Source: Planctomycetota bacterium
GTDB lineage: Bacteria > Planctomycetota > Phycisphaerae > Sedimentisphaerales > Anaerobacaceae
NCBI GenBank assembly: GCA_022567055.1
Contig: JADFHU010000260.1
Location: 1 to 7,498, forward strand
Direction: 5' to 3'
Length of the DNA stretch: 7,498 nt
Part shown: positions 1 to 6,445 of the stretch, piece after piece
Layout: each line of letters begins with the position of its first letter
How positions within the stretch are numbered: position 1 is the stretch's first letter
Position numbers and translations under genes: made by a program
The notes under the pieces: generated by a model
Databases searched by the model: none
What the model saw: the letters and a program-made list of their open reading frames with translations, nothing else
Told to the model about the DNA's origin: nothing

Positions 1-777
1 GTAGAAACCATTTTTCACCTGGGGGCCTGCTCCAGCACGACCGAAGAGGATCTCTCCTACCTGGTGAAGAACAACTTTGAATACTCCAAGTGGCTGGCGC
101 TTTGGGCGGTGGAGTCCAAGATTCGCTTTGTCTACGCCTCCAGCGCTGCCACCTACGGCGATGGGGCACAGGGCTTTGACGACGATCAAGAGACCCTGCA
201 CCGATTGCGGCCCCTGAATCCCTACGGGTACTCCAAGCAACTGTTTGACCTGTGGGCACGTGAGACCGGGCTGCTCAACGAGATCGTGGGTCTGAAGTAC
301 TTCAATGTCTTCGGCCCCAATGAATATCACAAAGGGGACATGCGCAGCTATGCATTGAAGGGGTTTGGTCAGATCAAGGCTACGGGCAAGGTCAAACTCT
401 TCAAGTCGGGGGATCCTCGCTATGACCACGGCGAGTATGTACGGGATTTCGTCTATGTCAAAGATGCCGTTGAAATGACGCTGTTCTTCATGGACAACCC
501 CGGCATTACCGGCATTTACAATGTTGGGACAGGGCAGGCCCGGACTTGGAATGACTACGTCCGGGCCATCTTTGCCGCACTGGACAGCACGCCTGAGATC
601 GAGTACGTGGAGATGCCCGCTGCCATTGCCGGTCAATATCAGTATTATACCCAGGCCAATATGGAGAGGCTTCGACACGCCGGGTACGCGAAGGCAACCC
701 AGCGGTTGGAAGACGCCATCCGGGACTACGTTCAGAACTACCTGGCGCAAAGATCGTTTTTGTCTGGACACGGATGA
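1..777 (+). CDS. hldD: ADP-L-glycero-D-manno-heptose 6-epimerase, 5'-truncated by the window edge
   Basis: HldD/RfaD epimerises ADP-D-glycero-D-manno-heptose to the L,D form, the last step in making the heptose donor for the LPS inner core (cytoplasmic). The reading frame is open from base 1, giving 258 residues. The E. coli protein is about 310, so roughly the first 65-70 residues, with the Rossmann glycine motif, lie outside the window. Visible SDR-epimerase signatures match the family in order: HLGACSSTTE, YASSAATYG (the active-site Ser region), the YxxxK pair in NPYGYSK (bases 217-237), YFNVFGPNEYHKGDM with the second family-typical lysine, RDFVYVKD, and YNVGTGQA. The GTG at base 64 is an internal codon, not a start. 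The gene ends 16 nt before tyrS, suggesting one transcript. Identification is firm; it implies an organism with heptose-containing LPS. Confidence 0.93.
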   Translation, partial: VETIFHLGACSSTTEEDLSYLVKNNFEYSKWLALWAVESKIRFVYASSAATYGDGAQGFDDDQETLHRLRPLNPYGYSKQLFDLWARETGLLNEIVGLKYFNVFGPNEYHKGDMRSYALKGFGQIKATGKVKLFKSGDPRYDHGEYVRDFVYVKDAVEMTLFFMDNPGITGIYNVGTGQARTWNDYVRAIFAALDSTPEIEYVEMPAAIAGQYQYYTQANMERLRHAGYAKATQRLEDAIRDYVQNYLAQRSFLSGHG

Positions 778-793
778 CGGAGGAATCCTATTC

Positions 794-2002
794 ATGACCA
801 TTTCGGAACAGCTAGAACGCCTGAAACGGGGTGCGGTTGAAATCTTCAACCTGGATGAGTTGGCACAAAAACTCGGCGCGGCGGCGCAGGAGGGCAGGCC
901 CCTCAGGATCAAGCTCGGACTGGACCCAACCAGTCCCGACATCCATCTGGGCCACACGGTGGTGCTCCACAAGTTGCGCCAGTTTCAAGACCTGGGCCAT
1001 AAGGCGGTTCTCATCATCGGTGATTATACCGCTCAGATTGGGGATCCGACCGGACAGAACAAAACGCGTCCCATGTTGAATGCCGAGGAGATTCGGGCCA
1101 ATGCCCAAAGCTACTGTGAGCAGGCGGGGAAGATTTTGGACAGGTCGGAGGAGCGTTTCGAAATCCGATACAATAGCGAGTGGCTGGCCGACATGACACT
1201 CCTGGAAATGATTCAGCTGGCCGCCAAGAAGACCGTGGCTCAAATGCTACAGCGCGACAGCTTCAAGAACCGTTTGCAGGCCAACGTGGACGTTTATATC
1301 CATGAGTTCCTCTATCCCCTCCTGCAGGGGTACGATTCCTATGCCATCAAAGCCGACGTGGAGTTGGGCGGTACGGATCAGACCTTTAACAACTTAGTGG
1401 GGCGCGACGTGCAAAAGGCCTATGGGCAGGGGCAGCAGGTCGTGATGACCATGCCGATCCTGGCGGGTATCGATGGTGTGGAAAAGATGAGTAAGTCCAA
1501 GAATAACACCATTGGCGTGACGGATAGGCCTGATGACATGTTTGGCAAGGTGATGAGCATCTCTGACGAGATGATGGAGGACTACTTCACCCTTGTAACC
1601 GAGACACCCGTCGAGCAGATCAAAGTCCTCGTCGATCCGACTCAAACCCACCCCAAGGAGGCTAAGGTCTTGCTGGGCAAGGCCGTTGTCGCCCAATTCC
1701 ACCATGATGCGGCCGCCCAGGTGGCCGCCGATCACTTCGACAAGGTCTTCAGACAGAAAGGAATCCCCGCAGAGATTGCCGTCGTGGTGATCGGTGATGA
1801 AGCCCTGATGGCCAGCAAATTGCTGCTGGAGTGCAACCTAGTGGCCTCTGGCGGCGAGGGCAAACGGATGATCAGGCAAGGCGGAGCCAGCATCGATGGG
1901 CAGAAGCTAACCGATCCCCAGGCGATGGTGAGCCCCAGGGACGGGGCCGTCGTGAAGGTTGGAAAGCGGAAATTCGCCAAGCTCTCAGTGCGTAAGCGTT
2001 AG
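794..2002 (+). CDS. tyrS: Tyrosyl-tRNA synthetase (class I)
   Basis: Charges tRNA-Tyr with tyrosine in the cytoplasm. The product is 402 residues. The class I signature is present as HLGH (residues 51-54, inside DPTSPDIHLGHT) and the second ATP-binding motif as KMSKS (231-235). GDYTAQIGDPTG follows the first motif, and ELGGTDQTFN lies in the tyrosine-recognition region. A C-terminal S4-type RNA-binding domain spans about residues 338-400 (ASGGEGKRMIRQGGASIDG). The HLGH form and the S4 end resemble the TyrZ-like branch of TyrRS rather than the E. coli TyrS branch; that is inferred from memory. The frame stays open upstream to base 521, but this extension overlaps hldD. The ATG at 794 has GGAGG 10 nt before it (779-783) and gives the normal family N-terminus. 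Confidence 0.95.
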   Translation: MTISEQLERLKRGAVEIFNLDELAQKLGAAAQEGRPLRIKLGLDPTSPDIHLGHTVVLHKLRQFQDLGHKAVLIIGDYTAQIGDPTGQNKTRPMLNAEEIRANAQSYCEQAGKILDRSEERFEIRYNSEWLADMTLLEMIQLAAKKTVAQMLQRDSFKNRLQANVDVYIHEFLYPLLQGYDSYAIKADVELGGTDQTFNNLVGRDVQKAYGQGQQVVMTMPILAGIDGVEKMSKSKNNTIGVTDRPDDMFGKVMSISDEMMEDYFTLVTETPVEQIKVLVDPTQTHPKEAKVLLGKAVVAQFHHDAAAQVAADHFDKVFRQKGIPAEIAVVVIGDEALMASKLLLECNLVASGGEGKRMIRQGGASIDGQKLTDPQAMVSPRDGAVVKVGKRKFAKLSVRKR

Positions 2003-2177
2003 GCTCTGTCTGAAGATTATCGGTCCATGTCGCTTTCCGTGATCGCCAGAGGAACTCACATTGCAGAGAACATTGGGGCCGCGCCGATCACTAGATACTC
2101 GGGCCAGGGGCCAAAGGTTTGGACGGGGCGTGCAGAGAGGATTTCCGCGCGACGCTCCCCCGAACGCAGGGGTTTGC

Positions 2178-2218
2178 GGCGTTGGTTCCCCAAAAAACGC
2201 CCTCCGTGGAGATTTTTT
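2178..2218 (+). terminator. Possible intrinsic terminator, perhaps bidirectional
   Basis: GGCGTTGGTT (2178-2187) can pair with AAAAAACGCC (2192-2201) around a CCCC loop, with two adjacent mismatches. A second small hairpin CTCC-GT-GGAG (2202-2211) is followed by ATTTTTT (2212-2218). The A6 run (2192-2197) and T6 run (2213-2218) flank the second hairpin, as in two-way terminators. Its place just before the sigma-28 promoter would separate tyrS transcription from the STAS gene. The stems are short and the distance from the tyrS stop is long, so confidence is low. Confidence 0.3.
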
Positions 2219-2220
2219 CT

Positions 2221-2247
2221 TAACTTGAGTGCAGTGGACGCCGATAA
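2221..2247 (+). promoter_or_regulatory. Sigma-28 (FliA/flagellar-type) promoter for the STAS gene
   Basis: The sequence reads TAACTTGA, 11 nt, GCCGATAA. The -10 element (2240-2247) is an exact match to the FliA consensus GCCGATAA. The -35 (2221-2228) keeps the TAA core of TAAAGTTT, and the 11-nt spacing is exact. Transcription would begin near 2253-2255, leaving a leader of about 40 nt with the AAGGAG ribosome binding site. This suggests that the downstream STAS protein belongs to a motility, chemotaxis or related sigma-28 regulon. That the organism has a FliA-family sigma factor is inferred. Confidence 0.65.
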
Positions 2248-2293
2248 AACGGAAACTGAATATAGTTGTCCTTTTGCTGCTAAGGAGATCCCT

Positions 2294-2629
2294 ATGGGCA
2301 TTCAAAACTGGTCCGAAGAGATAATACTGGTTGACCTACCCCAGGAACCCGAGATGAGCGATGAATTGAAGACTGTCATCACGACAGTACGTGACAGAGG
2401 CGACTGCGACGTGGTCATCGATTTTTCCACCGTCGACATCATCACCTCCTCCAGCCTGTCCAAGCTCCTGAAGCTTCGGAAAATGTTGGGTGACTGCGGA
2501 CATCGCCTGGTGTTCTGCAGTGTCGCCGCGGCCACGAAGGGTGTATTTACCGTGACGGGTCTGGATGGGATCTTTGAGGTCGCCGCCGACAAGTTTGTGG
2601 CCCTTGCAAGCCTACAAATGGTCGGTTAG
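2294..2629 (+). CDS. Stand-alone STAS-domain protein (anti-sigma-factor antagonist family)
   Basis: A 111-residue protein made of one STAS domain, the fold of SpoIIAA/RsbV-type antagonists. Members bind a partner switch kinase or sensor and are controlled by phosphorylation of a Ser/Thr. The beta-strand plus loop DVVIDFSTVDIITSSSLSKL (39-58) is the recognition segment, followed by LLKLRKML, RLVFCSV (71-77) and KGVFTVTGLDGIF (82-94), equivalent to the SpoIIAA end LFDMSGLFKII. Where SpoIIAA has Asp-Ser-Ser-Gly-Leu, this protein has Thr-Ser-Ser-Ser-Leu (51-55); Ser53 aligns with the phosphorylated serine. ATG 2294 is chosen because AAGGAG (2282-2287) lies 6 nt before it; the open frame extends upstream without such a signal. 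No anti-sigma kinase or phosphatase is adjacent, so its partner is unknown. Cytoplasmic. Confidence 0.85.
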   Translation: MGIQNWSEEIILVDLPQEPEMSDELKTVITTVRDRGDCDVVIDFSTVDIITSSSLSKLLKLRKMLGDCGHRLVFCSVAAATKGVFTVTGLDGIFEVAADKFVALASLQMVG

Positions 2630-2750
2630 ACTAGACACAACGCTAATTTCGCATAGAAAACCGTTTTTGGCGACTCTTTCAGTCGGATCTTGACCATACG
2701 TGTTCCGAGGAGCCGACTACGATTCGTACCCCGGCGGACGGTTCGTACTC

Positions 2751-2800
2751 TGCTCGCTGCACCTCATGGAGAAGGCTCCGGCCTGATCGCAGTCTGAGCA
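2751..2800 (+). promoter_or_regulatory. Foldable leader hairpin upstream of rnc
   Basis: TGCTC (2751-2755) pairs with GAGCA (2796-2800) and CTGC (2757-2760) with GCAG (2789-2792), across a 1x3 internal loop. An inner hairpin GGAG-AAGG-CTCC lies at 2768-2779. The structure ends 13 nt before the rnc start. In E. coli rnc is autoregulated by RNase III cleaving a stem-loop in its own leader. That precedent makes this structure suggestive, but the stem is short and interrupted and folding was judged by eye. The rest of 2630-2813 holds no gene or clear promoter; a TTGACC at 2690-2695 has no well-spaced -10. Confidence 0.3.
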
Positions 2801-2813
2801 TAGGTTCCACAGA

Positions 2814-3560
2814 ATGGTTGATTTGACACGTCCCGAAACGCTCAAGCAGATTGAGCAGGCAGTCCAATACTCCTTTCGCAATCTCGATCTCCTGGTGGAG
2901 GCGTTTACCCATTCCTCGGCGGCCGACGATCGGCTCCAGAGTAACGAACGGCTGGAGTTTCTGGGTGATTCGGTGTTGGGCATGGTCATCTGCCAGGCCC
3001 TTTTTGAGGCCTATCAAAATCACTTGGAGGGGGATCTCACCAAGATCAAGAGTTCCCTCGTCTCTCGCCACTGCTGTGCGGAGATTACCGATCAACTTGA
3101 ACTGGCGGGGTTTCTACGGGTCGGCAAGGGCATGTCCTCCGTCAAGAGTCTGCCTCGCTCGATTGTGGCGGGCCTGTTGGAGGCCGTGATTGGGGCCATC
3201 TACGTGGATGGGGGTTTCGAAAAGGCCAGGGTCTTCGTTCTCGATGCCTTTGGCGGTTTGATGGAAAAGGTGGAGGTGAAGGGTCCGCACGGCAACTACA
3301 AGTCGCTATTGCAACAGTATTCGCAAGAGCATCATGGGGTCACACCGCTCTACACCCTCTTGGACGAGAAGGGTCCCGATCACAACAAGTGCTTCGAGTC
3401 GGCGGCCATCTTTCAGGAACAGCACTTTCCGAGTGGTTGGGGCGTTACGAAGAAGGAAGCGGAACAGAAGGCAGCCTACAACGCCCTCGTCGAGTTGGGT
3501 GTGATCAAAGAGCAGGAGGGTCTGCGGGCTAGCCCAGCATCGCCGGCAAGCGGTCATTGA
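2814..3560 (+). CDS. rnc: Ribonuclease III
   Basis: Double-strand-specific endoribonuclease that processes rRNA precursors and structured mRNAs in the cytoplasm. It has 248 residues, normal for the family. The N-terminal RNase III domain (about 8-155) carries the signature NERLEFLGD (44-52) with catalytic Glu48 and Asp52, EGDLTKIKS (72-80), and LLEAVIGAIYVDGG (121-134) with catalytic Glu123. A double-stranded-RNA-binding domain follows (about 160-230), ending in KKEAEQKAAYNAL. The short tail (about 235-248) is Ala/Ser/Pro-rich. Residue 120 is Gly where most bacterial enzymes have the metal-binding Asp (Asp114 in E. coli). ATG 2814 follows an in-frame stop at 2784-2786 and has only a weak TAGG ribosome site. 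Its last 32 nt overlap the convergent small membrane-protein gene. Confidence 0.94.
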   Translation: MVDLTRPETLKQIEQAVQYSFRNLDLLVEAFTHSSAADDRLQSNERLEFLGDSVLGMVICQALFEAYQNHLEGDLTKIKSSLVSRHCCAEITDQLELAGFLRVGKGMSSVKSLPRSIVAGLLEAVIGAIYVDGGFEKARVFVLDAFGGLMEKVEVKGPHGNYKSLLQQYSQEHHGVTPLYTLLDEKGPDHNKCFESAAIFQEQHFPSGWGVTKKEAEQKAAYNALVELGVIKEQEGLRASPASPASGH

Positions 3561-3795
3561 CAAACCAGGCGATTAAACACAGCACAATCGCCGCGACAGC
3601 CAAGAAGACCACAATGGACCCGAACAGGACGAAGGTCTCTTTGGCGAAAGGCCGCAGTTCAATGGTGTCAACCTTGGTGGCCTTATAGACGATCGCGATG
3701 GAGGCGACCAGCGGTAGGACCCACAACATGGCGAGCGGGGTCGTACTGATTTTTTCCGGGTACAAGAAAGTTGCGAGCAGAAAGGCCGTTTCCAT
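3529..3795 (-). CDS. Small two-helix membrane protein, unknown function
   Basis: I do not recognise a family. The 88-residue product has two clear hydrophobic segments, about residues 20-38 (TPLAMLWVLPLVASIAIVY) and 54-78 (rich in V, F, L, A, I). A polar linker with KVDTIELRPFAKE joins them, and both tails are short. It is therefore likely an inner-membrane hairpin protein. It is the last gene of the minus-strand operon, starting 7 nt after the stop of the preceding membrane-protein gene. A weak GGAG lies 12 nt before the ATG, so translation may depend on coupling. Its 3' end overlaps the 3' end of rnc by 32 nt in antisense. The tight spacing argues for a real gene working with its membrane-protein neighbour. 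Confidence 0.72.
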   Translation of the reverse strand: METAFLLATFLYPEKISTTPLAMLWVLPLVASIAIVYKATKVDTIELRPFAKETFVLFGSIVVFLAVAAIVLCLIAWFVNDRLPAMLG

Positions 3796-3802
3796 GAACG
3801 CG

Positions 3803-4219
3803 CTAGTCTCCGTGGTGTGGTGGATGGCGCGTATGCGCGATGTAGACGGCGTTCACCACGCAAAGCAGGTTGAGCAGTCCCGAAATACTGGTATAGATCT
3901 GTCCGATCTCAGCCTGACGACCAAACACCTTGTAGGGATTCGCACTGTCCCTTGTTTGAGCCACATGCTTGCCGATGATCATGACGGCGGGTGAGTTCAT
4001 GACCTGGGCAACATACCAGGGTTTCGCACCGATCTTATCAATCACGCCGATCGATCCGACCGACAAGCCGATCAAGAAGGTCAACACAACGGTCACGCAC
4101 ACGAGGACGCCTCGTTTCGACTCTTTCAGCAGGTAGTAGCCGGCCCCCGGGACACACCAGGCGGCCAAGCCCACGGTCACCGTAAACAGAACGTCCTTCT
4201 CGTTGTGATGTTGGGACAT
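3803..4219 (-). CDS. Three-helix membrane protein with PGAG...RG motif (possibly DUF6677-like)
   Basis: A 138-residue protein with hydrophobic helices at about 10-31, 37-60 and 110-128. The first two are joined by a short turn, giving a WCVPGAGYYLLKESKRG pattern (21-37). This recalls the Pro-Gly-x-Gly...Arg-Gly hairpin of TM2-type proteins and of the uncharacterised planctomycete family I remember as DUF6677; that assignment is tentative. A soluble stretch of about 50 residues (61-109) lies between helices 2 and 3. A longer start at 4237 would overlap the upstream stop codon. I chose 4219 because a strong AGGAGG lies 9 nt before it and the family-like N-terminus begins there. It is the middle gene of the three-gene operon. 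Function unknown; an inner-membrane or envelope role is likely. Confidence 0.8.
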   Translation of the reverse strand: MSQHHNEKDVLFTVTVGLAAWCVPGAGYYLLKESKRGVLVCVTVVLTFLIGLSVGSIGVIDKIGAKPWYVAQVMNSPAVMIIGKHVAQTRDSANPYKVFGRQAEIGQIYTSISGLLNLLCVVNAVYIAHTRHPPHHGD

Positions 4220-4228
4220 AGAGTGGAA

Positions 4229-4234
4229 CCTCCT
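4229..4234 (-). promoter_or_regulatory. Ribosome binding site deciding the start at 4219
   Basis: On the minus strand AGGAGG ends 9 nt before the ATG at 4219-4217 and overlaps the stop codon of the upstream SurA/PpiD-like gene (4236-4234). It favours the 4219 start over the ATG at 4237, and implies translational coupling between the two genes. Confidence 0.7.
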
Positions 4235-6438
4235 CATTTGCCCGTGTCGTCGGTGCGGGTGTCTGACGCTTCTCCGAGCGGGTGATAATTCATGCGTGCA
4301 ATGAGGTTTTGAGGGTTGAAATGAATGGCTGCCAGGCTCTGCGCCGCGATACGTTCTTCCCGCTGGATTTGAGCGCCCCGGGTCTTGTGGAACGCCTGCA
4401 CACTGAAGCGCTTCACAGACACATCGTTGATGCAGTAGACAGCCTGCTCGGAGGGAGACTTCATCACGAAGGGGACATCCGACGCCTGGTCTTGGTTCGA
4501 CGGAATTCTCTCGTAAAGCGCGTCTGCGACTTGGCTCTCTCCCAGGGCCTTTTGCAGAAAGGCAGCGCTCCCCGGGCTCCGTTTAATCAGGGAGGTGTAC
4601 AGGTCCAGTTGGCTCACGGGCATCCGATGGAGTATCTGTTTCCGGACCGTGATGGGATCCAGAGAATTTGGGTCTTGCCGAGTTTTCTCCTTGATACTCT
4701 TGTTCAACTGTGTCACTGCCAAGTCCCATCCCTCCTGTTTGACTGCGGTGATGAACTCTTGCGCCTGTGCTTCAGCGGCCGCATAGGCCTGCAATTGGCG
4801 GACATCTTCAGCCACCTGGTCCTTGATGGAGATGGTCTTTGCGATACCGCTCGAGTCCAGCGTGACCCCCGTACTCTCGTAGGTCGTTTCGAGAGAGTCG
4901 GGCATCGTGGAAGGTGCGACCTCCACGACACGGACGATCGCCATGGTCTGACCGCTGACGTCTCCGCCGGGACGCGTGTAGGCGTCTCGCAGGGGACCCA
5001 GGTTCTCGAAGAGGAAGGGCTTCGGGAGACTCAGCAGTTGTAGGTCATCGGCCTCTAAGGGGGAAACGTTAAAGAGCACCGTGGCCACAGAAATCCGTTC
5101 ACCGCTGGGCCCCTCCAGACTCCAGCGAGTGAGTGTCGTGTCTGAACTCGCATCCGCACGGCTGAGGCGTCCTGTCTGGCCGGCGTGCAGAGGGACCTCG
5201 TACTTTTGGCTCAGCTCTTGCGCCAAGAGGGAATAGTCATCGGCATGTTCCTGAACCTTCTCAGGGCTGAGATCCCGAGCTTCCTCCTCTGAGACCTGAA
5301 GCCGACTGTCAGACCGCGCCTCCTGGAGAATCATCATGGCCTTGGCCAGGACCTTTTCAGTGACCAACCTCTCATGGATATTTATCACGACCTTGGCGTA
5401 GGGGTCGGTGACCTCGACCATGGGTAGATTAGGGTCGTTGGGGTCCGGTGACTCCAGACGTGTGAAGAGTGTTGGGGCGTGACGAGAGTAATACGCTTCC
5501 TTCTCGTCTTGGGTGGGCTCCCCGACGGTGTCCTTGAGGTCTCCCAGCTTCACGACGAGGTAGTCGAGCCTGATGCGATCGGGCAAGCGGTAGCCGAAAC
5601 CATGCTCATTCTCGGGAGAGATCTGGCCGGCGCTGAACGAACGGTAGGTGTTGAAATGAACCGCCAAATCCGGGGATGCGTTGGGATCGACTGCGTCCAA
5701 AAAAGTCTTGGCCTCGAGCTTGACGAATTGAGCCTCGACGGTCTCATGGGCCCAACTGCTCTGATGTTGGATCTGCGACGTCGTGACATCGGTGGTATGC
5801 GTGGCGAGTTGAGAAAACCGCAATACCGCCAGCAGGTCTCCGAAGACCCTGACAATCTGCTCCTCCGGGACCTTGTAGGACGCCCTCATCCGATACAAGA
5901 GCTGTTCATAGGACTGCCCACCGAATAGCTGTTGGCCCATTTCACTGTAGATGAATTCATTTATGATGCGAGCCACGGTCTCTCCGTTCATTCCCATGCC
6001 CGCCTCCCGAGCTTCATGTTTGAGCAAGATCCAATAGATGGGCTTGATGGCCCCTTGCTCGGAAAACAGGTCCAAGAGTTGCTTCTCCGTGACGTGGAGT
6101 TCTCCCTGTCGCATCATCTGGTTTAATCCGCCGATGATGCCAGGATCCGGCCGGCCGTCTGAAAAGAGTAGTTGGCCGAGAAGCAGTCCGTGCAGGCCTT
6201 GCCGTTGGAGAAAGGCGGGGGCCTGCATCCTACGGAGCATCTCCAGTTCCAGGCCCGCGTCGTTTCGATCCATATTTGAAATGGCTTGACCGTCGGCGAA
6301 AGATCCCTCGTCCCGGGGACGTTCTCGACTCAGCGCCTCTAGCACTTGAGTGCCGCCGATAAAGGCAAAGAGAATGCCAATCACGAAGACCGCCATGAGC
6401 ATCTTCATGTTCTTGCGGAACCATTTCACTAAACTCAT
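4234..6438 (-). CDS. Membrane-anchored SurA/PpiD-like periplasmic protein, parvulin site not evident
   Basis: A 734-residue protein with a short basic N-terminus (KWFRKNMK) and one membrane helix (about 12-29). The rest is large and soluble, the topology of PpiD-type folding factors, so the body should be periplasmic. Residues 115-220 look like a helical SurA-N-type chaperone region. The segment TQDEKEAYYSRHAPTLF (309-325) matches the linker usually found before a PPIase domain. The region 395-515 (YSLLAQELSQ, later AIVRVVEVAP) has the rhythm of a degenerate parvulin domain, but I find no canonical motif. Coiled or helical stretches follow (540-580). ATG 6438 has GGAG 7 nt upstream and gives a clean signal-anchor; the open frame up to 6513 adds 25 Arg-rich residues with no support. 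It leads a tight operon with two small membrane proteins. Specific clients and enzymatic activity are unknown. Confidence 0.75.
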   Translation of the reverse strand: MSLVKWFRKNMKMLMAVFVIGILFAFIGGTQVLEALSRERPRDEGSFADGQAISNMDRNDAGLELEMLRRMQAPAFLQRQGLHGLLLGQLLFSDGRPDPGIIGGLNQMMRQGELHVTEKQLLDLFSEQGAIKPIYWILLKHEAREAGMGMNGETVARIINEFIYSEMGQQLFGGQSYEQLLYRMRASYKVPEEQIVRVFGDLLAVLRFSQLATHTTDVTTSQIQHQSSWAHETVEAQFVKLEAKTFLDAVDPNASPDLAVHFNTYRSFSAGQISPENEHGFGYRLPDRIRLDYLVVKLGDLKDTVGEPTQDEKEAYYSRHAPTLFTRLESPDPNDPNLPMVEVTDPYAKVVINIHERLVTEKVLAKAMMILQEARSDSRLQVSEEEARDLSPEKVQEHADDYSLLAQELSQKYEVPLHAGQTGRLSRADASSDTTLTRWSLEGPSGERISVATVLFNVSPLEADDLQLLSLPKPFLFENLGPLRDAYTRPGGDVSGQTMAIVRVVEVAPSTMPDSLETTYESTGVTLDSSGIAKTISIKDQVAEDVRQLQAYAAAEAQAQEFITAVKQEGWDLAVTQLNKSIKEKTRQDPNSLDPITVRKQILHRMPVSQLDLYTSLIKRSPGSAAFLQKALGESQVADALYERIPSNQDQASDVPFVMKSPSEQAVYCINDVSVKRFSVQAFHKTRGAQIQREERIAAQSLAAIHFNPQNLIARMNYHPLGEASDTRTDDTGK

Positions 6439-6445
6439 GTTGAGA

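Larger units (their letters stand above)
2003..2293. other. Intergenic region tyrS-STAS gene (291 nt)
   Basis: No credible gene is seen here. Open frames exist on both strands, but they have no ribosome binding site and read as low-complexity Arg/Pro/Lys-rich translations of GC-rich DNA. The stretch contains a short inverted repeat (GTGATCG at 2039-2045 against CGATCAC at 2085-2091), a small palindrome CCAAAGGTTTGG at 2111-2122, and a GC-rich hairpin zone with A and T runs at 2178-2218. A sigma-28-type promoter (2221-2247) lies shortly before the STAS gene. The first about 175 nt have no assigned role; a long 3' untranslated region or a small RNA cannot be excluded. Confidence 0.6.

Noticed and set aside
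521..793. N-terminal extension of the tyrS frame by 91 codons
   Set aside because: It lies almost wholly inside hldD in another frame, has no family similarity, and ATG 794 has a ribosome site and the normal TyrRS N-terminus.
2027..2293. N-terminal extension of the STAS frame, and antisense frames over the same stretch
   Set aside because: Arg/Pro-rich translation without a start signal; it would cross the promoter and hairpins, and the STAS start at 2294 has a strong AAGGAG.
2671..2685. Hairpin CGACT-CTTTC-AGTCG as a terminator for the STAS gene
   Set aside because: Only five base pairs and no T run after it on either strand.
2690..2723. Possible promoter for rnc (TTGACC ... TACGAT)
   Set aside because: The spacer is 22 nt, too long, and no better -10 is present at 16-18 nt.
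2679..3095. 138-codon open frame on the minus strand
   Set aside because: Mostly antisense to rnc, no ribosome site, no recognisable motif; a shadow of the rnc coding sequence.
4282..5043. 253-codon open frame on the plus strand
   Set aside because: Antisense shadow of the SurA/PpiD-like gene, whose frame is much longer and has start signals and protein character.
6355..6362. Second exact GCCGATAA on the plus strand
   Set aside because: Inside the SurA/PpiD-like gene in antisense, with CCTCTAGC at the -35 position and no gene downstream on that strand. It is a useful reminder that the octamer alone can occur by chance.
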